From Gammaproteobacteria bacterium (GTDB taxonomy: Bacteria; Pseudomonadota; Gammaproteobacteria; SZUA-140), in assembly GCA_026994735.1 (NCBI GenBank), contig JALWQD010000342.1, positions 1 to 11,829 of the forward strand: a DNA stretch of 11,829 nucleotides. The letters are read 5' to 3'. The notes under the pieces are model-generated. The model had not been told where the DNA came from. It saw only the letters and a program-made list of their open reading frames with translations, and searched no databases. Shown here piece after piece: positions 7,144 through 11,829 of the stretch. How positions within the stretch are numbered: position 1 is the stretch's first letter; the number at the start of each line of letters is the position of its first letter. Position numbers and translations under genes: made by a program.

Positions 7144-7446
7144 ATGGCATTGACCAAAGCAGAGATGGCAGAAAGACTGTTTGAGGAATTTGGTCTCAAC
7201 AAGCGTGAGGCTAAGGATCTCGTGGAGATGTTTTTCGAAGAGATTCGCTCTGCTCTGGAAAAGGGCGAGCAGGTAAAATTATCAGGATTTGGTAATTTTA
7301 ATCTGCGCCACAAGGGTGAGCGTCCTGGCCGCAATCCGAAGACGGGAGAAGAAATACCTATCTCCGCACGTTGTGTTGTTACCTTCCACCCAGGACAAAA
7401 ATTGAAGGCAAGGATAGAGGCCTATGCTGGCTCAGAGCAGCACTGA
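7144..7446 (+). CDS. ihfA: Integration host factor subunit alpha
   Basis: IHF-alpha forms a heterodimer with IHF-beta that bends DNA by nearly 180 degrees at specific sites and helps recombination, replication and sigma54 promoters. The 100 residues align without gaps to E. coli IHF-alpha. They contain KLSGFGNFNLR and the DNA arm RPGRNPKTGEE with the intercalating P65. Two positions differ from E. coli: R77 is Cys (ISARCVVT) and R82 is His (TFHPGQ). The start is fixed by MALTKAEM, with AGGGA upstream. It follows pheT by 2 nt and overlaps the next gene by 23 nt. Following pheT is its usual gammaproteobacterial position. Confidence 0.97.
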   Translation: MALTKAEMAERLFEEFGLNKREAKDLVEMFFEEIRSALEKGEQVKLSGFGNFNLRHKGERPGRNPKTGEEIPISARCVVTFHPGQKLKARIEAYAGSEQH

Positions 7447-7690
7447 GGAACTACCGGCAATTCCCGGTAAGCGGTATTTTGCTATCGGTGAAGTCAGTAA
7501 GCTCTGTGGCGTCAAGCCACATGTGCTGCGTTATTGGGAACAGGAATTCCCACAACTGGAGCCTGATAAAAGGGCAGGTAACAGACGTTACTATCGCCGC
7601 CAGGATGTTTTGCTCGTCCGCGAAATTCGCTCACTGCTCTATGACCAGGGTTTTACGATTGGCGGTGCCCGGCAGCATCTTGGTAAATAG
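7424..7690 (+). CDS. MerR-family regulator, ended early by an amber codon
   Basis: The 88-residue product has an N-terminal MerR winged helix-turn-helix: YFAIGEVSKLCGVKPHVLRYW, then EFPQLEPDKRAGNRRYY, then DVLLVREIRSLLYDQGFTIGGARQHL. It resembles the small MerR-like protein found after ihfA in Pseudomonas and relatives, which I recall as about 118 residues. Here a TAG at 7688-7690 stops translation after LGK. The same frame then continues for 29 sense codons that resemble the expected C-terminal helix. The DNA-binding domain is whole, but the dimerisation helix of MerR proteins would be lost. The ATG lies inside the end of ihfA with AGAGG upstream, so translation is coupled. The target genes are unknown. 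A nonsense mutation, readthrough or a base-call error are all possible. Confidence 0.85.
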   Translation: MLAQSSTEELPAIPGKRYFAIGEVSKLCGVKPHVLRYWEQEFPQLEPDKRAGNRRYYRRQDVLLVREIRSLLYDQGFTIGGARQHLGK

Positions 7691-7780
7691 GAGACAAAGC
7701 CTGCGTTAAGTCGTCATCGACAAATCATTCACCAGCTGCGTGTCGAGTTGGAGGATGTACTGCAAACCCTCAAAGGCTGA
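7691..7780 (+). pseudogene. In-frame C-terminal tail of the MerR-like gene beyond the amber codon
   Basis: Directly after the TAG, in the same frame, lie 29 sense codons ending in TGA at 7778-7780. The peptide contains RHRQIIHQLRVELEDVLQTL, an amphipathic helix of the type that forms the dimer coiled coil of MerR proteins. It matches in position and character the tail of the homolog beside ihfA in Pseudomonas. Counting the amber codon, the whole frame is 118 codons, the length I recall for that family. Without readthrough this piece has no start codon of its own and is not translated. Confidence 0.75.
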
Positions 7781-7784
7781 ATAG

Positions 7785-8732
7785 ATGCCTGGTGATGAGC
7801 AGGAGGGGCAAGGCTACGATTGGTATGTGCGTCGTGGTGGCAAGATCCATGGCCCTTATCCGGAAGGCATTATTGGCAGTTATCTAATTCTCGGTCGTAT
7901 TACGACGGACGATGAAATCAGTCATGATCGCCAGCACTGGTTACCATTGGCTTCTTACCCAGAATTACTTCCCGATATTTTCGCTGATGATGATATTGAC
8001 CCGGATCAATTAATGGCTGCCAGACGCTGGCATGATGAGCGTCGTTATCTTGACCGACGGATGTCGGAAGATACTTTGCCGAAGAGAAGCGAACGTCGGC
8101 GCAACGCCGACCGGCGGGAAGCAAGCGCTGATGAAGCCCGGCGGCGGCGCATGACGCCGGTATTTGATGCTGAGCAGGATTCTCGACGGCGCCAGAAAGA
8201 CCGGCGGCGTTCATTGGTCGCTGGAATTGTTGTTTTAACGGTGATCACTTTTGCTTTCATTTGGCAGCAAAACAGCGATCAACAGATCAATGATGAAGAC
8301 CGTGATTGTTCCGCTCAGGCGGCGCCGGGCGTTAATTGGAATCATTGCCAATTTCAAAATGCCCTGTTAGCGGACGCTGATTTGACCGCTGCCCGTCTTT
8401 ATAACATTAATTTGCAATCGGCACGCTTGATGGCGGCTAAATTTGTTGATGCCGATCTTTCCTATGCCAACCTGAATGGTGCTGACCTGCGTGGCAGTGA
8501 TCTGCACAGGGCCCAGTTAATTGGTGCTGACCTGCAAAATGCTGATCTCCGTGGCAGCAAATTCTGGCGTGCAAACCTTCTCTATGCTGACCTGCGTGGC
8601 GCAAAGATCGATGATATTGAACTTGATGGAGCACAATTAGGGCATGCTATCTGGACGGATGGTCGGCTCTGCGCGTCGGCTTCAATCGGGCGTTGCATGA
8701 ATGAACCTAAGCCTACCCTGGAGAACCGATGA
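7785..8732 (+). CDS. Membrane protein with GYF_2-like domain and pentapeptide repeats
   Basis: The function is unknown. The 315 residues fall into four parts. A GYF_2-like domain (about 11-62, with WYVRRGGKIHGPY, GRITTDDEIS and HWLPL) probably binds a protein. An arginine-rich, highly charged linker follows (about 80-142). One membrane segment (143-160) comes next. Last is a right-handed beta-helix of about 19 pentapeptide repeats (193-287), with Leu, Phe or Ile at every fifth position from 195 to 285. Positive charge before the membrane segment predicts the GYF part in the cytoplasm and the repeats in the periplasm. Four cysteines (C175, C188, C296, C304) flank the helix and could form disulfides. 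It starts 4 nt after the MerR frame ends and overlaps mtnA by ATGA, so it is probably in the same operon. Confidence 0.85.
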   Translation: MPGDEQEGQGYDWYVRRGGKIHGPYPEGIIGSYLILGRITTDDEISHDRQHWLPLASYPELLPDIFADDDIDPDQLMAARRWHDERRYLDRRMSEDTLPKRSERRRNADRREASADEARRRRMTPVFDAEQDSRRRQKDRRRSLVAGIVVLTVITFAFIWQQNSDQQINDEDRDCSAQAAPGVNWNHCQFQNALLADADLTAARLYNINLQSARLMAAKFVDADLSYANLNGADLRGSDLHRAQLIGADLQNADLRGSKFWRANLLYADLRGAKIDDIELDGAQLGHAIWTDGRLCASASIGRCMNEPKPTLENR

Positions 8733-9781
8733 ATTTCGAGAGTGTTGATCGCGTACGGGCGATTTCCTGGCGCGACGATTGTTTGCAATTACTTGATCAA
8801 CGTTTGTTACCACAGCAGGCGACCTGGCTATGCTATAACACAGTTGCTGATGTTGCCACGGCAATTCGTGACATGGTTGTTCGCGGTGCCCCCGCGATTG
8901 GTATTACGGCTGCCTACGGGGTTGTCCTTGCTGCCCGCCAGCGCTTTTCGCTGTCAGCAGGTCATTGGCAACAGGCGATAAGTGAGGATCTGGATATTCT
9001 GGCGGCCTCACGACCGACCGCGGTGAATCTTTTCTGGGCCTTGGCCGTGATGAAAGAAGCGATTGCCGCATTGCCCGCGAATGATGATCCTGTAGCGGCA
9101 CTGCTGACCTTAGCCGACAAGATTCACAATGATGATTTGCATGCCAATCGTCGTATGGGTGAGTTGGGTGCCTCATTAATTAAAGATCCCAGTGCTGTGT
9201 TGACACATTGTAATGCCGGTTCGTTAGCGACGGGTGGTTTTGGCACTGCACTGGGGGTCATTCGTGCCGCGACGGCGGGCGGAAAAATTACCGCTGTCTA
9301 TGCCGATGAGACGCGCCCCTGGTTACAAGGTGCGCGCTTGACGGCCTGGGAGTTGCTCGAAGACGGCATTCCGGTGACATTGGTGGCCGAAGGTGCGGCA
9401 GCAGCCTTGATCCGTGACAAGAAGATTGAGTGGGTGATTGTTGGTGCGGACAGAGTGGCGGCCAATGGTGATGTGGCGAATAAGATTGGCACTTATAGTC
9501 TGGCTGTCAATGCGCGCTATCACGGCATCAAAATGATGGTTGTCGCGCCGACCTCGACCATTGATATGGCGACGATGACAGGTGCTGATATTCCCATTGA
9601 ATCACGCACTGCTGATGAATTATTGATGCTCTCCGGGCAGCGTATTGCCGCTCCTGGGGCGCAGGCCTGGAACCCTGTTTTTGATGTCACTCCGGCAGAA
9701 CTGGTTAGCGCCATTGTGACTGAAAAAGGCATTGTTGAAAGGCCCACTACGGCGGCTATGCGGACTCTAATGGGCCGCTGA
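8729..9781 (+). CDS. mtnA: S-methyl-5-thioribose-1-phosphate isomerase
   Basis: MtnA converts 5-methylthioribose-1-phosphate to 5-methylthioribulose-1-phosphate in salvage of methionine from methylthioadenosine, a by-product of polyamine synthesis. The 350-residue protein belongs to the eIF2B-like family and has RGAPAIG (52-58), THCNAGSLATGGFGTALG with the catalytic Cys161, ADETRPWLQGARLTAWEL, and the catalytic Asp241 in VGADRVAANGDVANKIGT. Both catalytic residues are present. GGAG precedes the ATG, which overlaps the upstream stop. No other methionine-salvage gene is visible, so the rest of the pathway must be elsewhere. The link to an ihfA operon is not explained by function. Confidence 0.97.
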   Translation: MNFESVDRVRAISWRDDCLQLLDQRLLPQQATWLCYNTVADVATAIRDMVVRGAPAIGITAAYGVVLAARQRFSLSAGHWQQAISEDLDILAASRPTAVNLFWALAVMKEAIAALPANDDPVAALLTLADKIHNDDLHANRRMGELGASLIKDPSAVLTHCNAGSLATGGFGTALGVIRAATAGGKITAVYADETRPWLQGARLTAWELLEDGIPVTLVAEGAAAALIRDKKIEWVIVGADRVAANGDVANKIGTYSLAVNARYHGIKMMVVAPTSTIDMATMTGADIPIESRTADELLMLSGQRIAAPGAQAWNPVFDVTPAELVSAIVTEKGIVERPTTAAMRTLMGR

Positions 9782-9787
9782 TTTGCC

Positions 9788-9816
9788 AGAGGCATTGTCT
9801 TGCTGTCTGTGCCTTT
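9788..9816 (+). terminator. Possible weak terminator after mtnA
   Basis: AGAGGCA (9788-9794) can pair with TGCCTTT (9810-9816), including one G-U pair, around a 15-nt loop. It lies 6 nt after the mtnA stop and is followed by a short pyrimidine stretch rather than a clean T-run. It is the only candidate I see for ending the long operon. Confidence 0.3.
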
Positions 9817-9954
9817 CTTCCCTCCTGACAATTGTTTCTCGCGCGGCTTGATCATTGTTGTGTTGAAGCCAGTGCAGAAAATTCTTTTTTGCATCGCTGC
9901 TGTCTTTTCCCGGAGAGAAAGAGAAAACGGCGATTGTGCCGCTACCTCGGGATT

Positions 9955-10189
9955 GTTTTTGCACATCCTGTCGCAAAAACGCCTCGCTTACGCGGCAGCT
10001 TATTCCTTTTGCCGCGATCGTCCTGCGTCCGCCCCGTCTTCGCACAACATTACCCACTTCGTGAGCTCGTCGCGCTCAACACGGCTACCTCAATGACTCG
10101 ACGCCGCCCTAAAGCTGGCTGTGCCTGCTACGCCCATCGATAAACACCGATGGACTACCGAAGACCCAGACCAGCGGCGGCTATCGCCG
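9955..10189. repeat. Cluster of four perfect inverted repeats in non-coding DNA
   Basis: Four perfect stems lie in 235 nt: GTTTTTGC/GCAAAAAC (9955-9962 with 9973-9980), CGCGGCA/TGCCGCG (9991-9997 with 10010-10016), CCATCG/CGATGG (10134-10139 with 10148-10153) and CGGCG/CGCCG (10175-10179 with 10185-10189). No reading frame here looks like a known protein. The stretch could be a dispersed intergenic repeat, a structured RNA, or a decayed element. Confidence 0.4.
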
Positions 10190-10289
10190 ACTACTCGCCC
10201 TCGCTGTTCGCTCTCCATGGCTCGCAGCGATTGAAGGCCGTTTTTTGACCGCGGTGAACCGACTGTGTCCACTCGCCATCGCCCGTTTC

Positions 10290-10327
10290 TGGTGCAATTC
10301 CCGACTCTCTGACTCTGCTTGGTGCAA
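10290..10327 (+). promoter_or_regulatory. Twin TGGTGCAA boxes, possible NtrC-type upstream sites
   Basis: TGGTGCAA occurs at 10290-10297 and again at 10320-10327, 30 bp apart, which places both on a similar face of the helix. GGTGCA is the half-site of the NtrC operator (TGCACC-N5-GGTGCA). The matching left halves are poor (3 of 6 bases each). Relative to the predicted sigma54 start near 10414 the boxes lie at about -120 and -90, similar to NtrC sites upstream of enteric glnA. Confidence 0.4.
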
Positions 10328-10357
10328 GAAGAGGCATGATCGTTGTTTTTTTGTCTT

Positions 10358-10370
10358 TAACGTGTTGATT
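10358..10370 (-). promoter_or_regulatory. IHF-binding consensus site
   Basis: TAACGTGTTGATT on the plus strand is the exact reverse complement of the IHF consensus WATCAANNNNTTR. It lies between the upstream TGGTGCAA boxes and the -24/-12 element, at about -56 to -44, where IHF bends DNA at many sigma54 promoters. One exact match to this short consensus alone is weak evidence. Its position strengthens it. Confidence 0.55.
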
Positions 10371-10387
10371 TATTGCACTATAAATCA

Positions 10388-10403
10388 TGGCATCGAAATT
10401 GCA
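10388..10403 (+). promoter_or_regulatory. Sigma54 (-24/-12) promoter
   Basis: TGGCATCGAAATTGCA matches the sigma54 consensus TGGCACG-N4-TTGCW, with the invariant GG (10389-10390) and GC (10401-10402) at exactly the required spacing and only two mismatches at less critical positions. Transcription would start near 10414, giving a 75-nt leader before the porin gene. No sigma70 promoter with acceptable spacing was found in this interval. Confidence 0.65.
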
Positions 10404-10488
10404 TTGACATCAGCCGTGCGCAGGCACACCCGATGAAATTTGAACAATTATTGTTATTGATAACTTTACTGAGACGAGGAATCTAGAT

Positions 10489-11136
10489 ATGTCCAAAAAA
10501 ACAACAGTTCTTGCTGTCGCCCTTGCTGGTATCTTTTCAGCCAGTGCTGCTCAGGCAGAACTGAGCGGCAATGTCGCTGCCAGTTCCGATTATGTCTGGC
10601 GTGGTATTACCCAGACCAATCATGCTTCTGCTGTGTCAGGCGGCATTGATTATGCGCATAGCAGTGGCCTTTATGTCGGTGGCTGGGCATCAAATATCGC
10701 TGCCGATACCGAGATCGATTTGTACGGTGGTTATGGCTATGAACTGAGTAATGGCCTTGGTCTCGACGCTGGCTATATTGCCTACGTTTATCCTGCCAAC
10801 ACCATTGCAGATTTCAATGAAGTTTACTTTGGTCTCAGCTATGCCATGGTGAGTGCCAAGGTTTCCTATGATACCGATAACAAGGATATCTATAGTGAAA
10901 TTGCCGTCAGTCACAGTACCATGGGCCTTGACCTTGGCTTTCACGTTGGCAGTTATACCTGGGATCAGGAAGTGATCGGCAGCAAGGAAGACTACATTGA
11001 CTATAACGTCAGTGTTGGCAAGAGCGTTGGCGAGTGGGCCTGGACGGCAACCCTGAATGGTGTTGACCAGGGACTTGACGGCAGTGACGTCAATGTTTTC
11101 CCTTACTTCAGCATCTCCCGTTCGTTTGATCTTTAA
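10489..11136 (+). CDS. TorF-family putative outer-membrane porin
   Basis: The 215-residue precursor has a signal peptide (lysines at 3-4, hydrophobic core, cleavage after AQA at residue 23) and a mature chain that opens LSGNVAASSDYVWRGITQT, the hallmark of this family of putative porins. Alternating aromatic/polar strands (GLYVGGWASN, DLYGGYGYEL, EVYFGLSYAM) and a C-terminal strand ending FSISRSFDL fit a small beta-barrel in the outer membrane. The substrate is unknown. AGGA lies eight bases before the ATG. It appears monocistronic, with a sigma54-type promoter upstream and a strong terminator downstream. I recall relatives of this gene lying next to glnK-amtB in other proteobacteria, which would fit nitrogen control, but those genes are not in this window. 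Confidence 0.9.
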   Translation: MSKKTTVLAVALAGIFSASAAQAELSGNVAASSDYVWRGITQTNHASAVSGGIDYAHSSGLYVGGWASNIAADTEIDLYGGYGYELSNGLGLDAGYIAYVYPANTIADFNEVYFGLSYAMVSAKVSYDTDNKDIYSEIAVSHSTMGLDLGFHVGSYTWDQEVIGSKEDYIDYNVSVGKSVGEWAWTATLNGVDQGLDGSDVNVFPYFSISRSFDL

Positions 11137-11146
11137 ACACAGCGGG

Positions 11147-11182
11147 AGTCATCAGCCATCATAGGGTGATGGCTTGACGACT
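11147..11182. other. Long hairpin after the porin gene
   Basis: AGCCATCA (11154-11161) pairs perfectly with TGATGGCT (11167-11174) around a TAGGG loop. Flanking GAGTC/GACTC extends the stem after a small internal mismatch. It has no T-run in either direction, so it may protect the 3' end of the porin mRNA, or lie in the 3' end of the convergent transcript. Confidence 0.5.
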
Positions 11183-11187
11183 CTGCT

Positions 11188-11229
11188 TCCTCCTGTTGGT
11201 TATTGTTGGCTGACAGGAGGATTTTTTTT
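11188..11229 (+). terminator. Intrinsic terminator of the porin gene
   Basis: TCCTCCTGT (11188-11196) pairs perfectly with ACAGGAGGA (11213-11221) around a 16-nt loop and is followed by eight T residues (11222-11229). It ends plus-strand transcription. The stop codon of the convergent minus-strand gene (11200-11202) lies within its loop, so the 3' arm and T-run double as coding sequence on the other strand. Confidence 0.88.
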
Positions 11230-11829
11230 GTCTTTTGCTGCCGCGCGGTGCTTGAAATACCGCCAGAGGGCACTATCGGGAATATCCTCACCACTGTTTA
11301 GATAGGTCAGTACCTTGTCATTGTGCAGGCAAAGGCGTTGTTCGGTGAGAGCCTGGCTCTGGCCACAAAAGAGCAGACAATCGCCCTCATTCAACAGCAA
11401 CTGATTTTTGGGCAGCAAGCGTTTTCGTTGCTGCTGTACGTGTAGCAATGCTTGGCAGGGCAGGTTTTCGTCACGATTGGAGGGATCACGCAGGAGGTCT
11501 CTGAGAGTGATTGTTTTACCCTGCTGCATGGCTCTGTAGATTGCCGGGGTTTGTTGCTGGTTGATTGTTAATTCCCATGTCTCGGGTTGGCGCACACCGA
11601 TTTTATCGATAAGCATGCGGTAGGTTTGCTCCGCCCAGTCATCTGACTGACGCCGGCTGCGGGCAAGAAAAGTGGCCAGCAGCGGCGATATCAAATGTCC
11701 AAGGCATTCATGGGCAATAATCTGTCCCGATTGCATAGTCAGATTGGCATTGAATTGCTGAAAGAGCATTGAATTGTGGCGCCGGTTTTTACGGACAACG
11801 ATAAAGGCATCCGGGTTGAGCTTGCGTGC
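11200..11829 (-). CDS. Potassium-channel/TrkA-type NAD-binding protein, C-terminal part
   Basis: Only the last 209 residues are in the window, and the 5' end lies beyond 11829. The visible part opens LNPDAFIVVRKNRRHNSMLF, the end of a Rossmann-like RCK/TrkA-N domain in which the pattern NPxxxIVxR is characteristic. It continues with LTMQSGQIIAHECLGHLISP and a second RCK-like or TrkA-C segment containing LLLNEGDCLLFCGQSQA. Such domains sense nucleotide or ligand and gate potassium channels or transporters at the inner membrane. The membrane part would be in the missing N-terminus. The in-frame ATG at 11769 is internal and not the start, because homology-like sequence continues upstream of it. 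The gene converges on the porin gene, with its end inside that gene's terminator. The exact transporter class cannot be decided. Confidence 0.8.
   Translation of the reverse strand, partial: ARKLNPDAFIVVRKNRRHNSMLFQQFNANLTMQSGQIIAHECLGHLISPLLATFLARSRRQSDDWAEQTYRMLIDKIGVRQPETWELTINQQQTPAIYRAMQQGKTITLRDLLRDPSNRDENLPCQALLHVQQQRKRLLPKNQLLLNEGDCLLFCGQSQALTEQRLCLHNDKVLTYLNSGEDIPDSALWRYFKHRAAAKDKKNPPVSQQ

Larger units (their letters stand above)
9782..10488. other. 707-nt intergenic region between mtnA and the porin gene
   Basis: I see no convincing gene on either strand. The short open frames lack family-like sequence, good ribosome binding sites or sensible starts. The first half is occupied by the inverted-repeat cluster. 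The second half (about 10290-10488) holds a sigma54-type promoter region for the downstream porin gene. A perfect TTGACA at 10404-10409 has no partner -10 box. A small dyad, AACAAT-T-ATTGTT, lies at 10444-10456 in the leader. Confidence 0.7.

Noticed and set aside
9520..9966. 148-codon minus-strand open frame reaching into mtnA
   Set aside because: Most of it is antisense to mtnA, no domain is recognisable, and no ribosome binding site is evident.
9767..10057. 96-codon minus-strand open frame and overlapping plus-strand frames in the intergenic region
   Set aside because: Several frames are open over the same bases with low-complexity basic composition and no family resemblance. They are better explained by base composition and hairpins.
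10404..10409. Perfect TTGACA that could be a sigma70 -35 box for the porin gene
   Set aside because: No reasonable -10 hexamer lies 16-19 bp downstream, and the sigma54 element just before it fits better.

Overview
The window is a stretch of gammaproteobacterial chromosome. The evidence is the conserved translation cluster thrS-infC-rpmI-rplT-pheS-pheT-ihfA followed by a short MerR-like gene. This order is familiar from Pseudomonas- and Chromatiales-type genomes, and a tRNA-Val(GAC) gene lies just before thrS. Coding sequence is of moderate GC content. I cannot place it to genus.

Layout. Positions 1-257 hold no gene I can support. They do hold one isolated 29-nt sequence shaped like a type I-E CRISPR repeat (121-149) and a strong sigma70 promoter (213-240) for tRNA-Val(GAC) (258-334), which is followed by a terminator (361-389). 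The plus-strand translation cluster then runs from 454 to 7446: threonyl-tRNA synthetase, IF3 (apparently starting at an AUC codon that overlaps the end of thrS closely), ribosomal proteins L35 and L20, an attenuator-like leader, both subunits of phenylalanyl-tRNA synthetase, and IHF-alpha. The same transcription unit probably continues into a MerR-like gene with an in-frame amber stop, a membrane protein with a GYF_2-like domain and pentapeptide repeats, and mtnA of methionine salvage. These genes overlap or are closely spaced.

Positions 9782-10488 carry no convincing gene. They hold a group of four perfect inverted repeats, then what reads as a sigma54 promoter region: two TGGTGCAA boxes, an exact IHF consensus site and a -24/-12 element. 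This sits in front of a TorF-family outer-membrane porin gene (10489-11136). A strong terminator separates that gene from a convergent minus-strand gene, the C-terminal part of a potassium-channel/TrkA-type protein that runs off the window at 11829.

The genes are mainly core translation plus DNA architecture. IHF-alpha is encoded here, and an IHF site lies in the porin promoter. I see no defence island, integrase or transposase. The observations most worth checking are the sigma54/IHF/NtrC-like promoter, the amber-interrupted MerR gene with its preserved tail, and the solitary CRISPR-like repeat.
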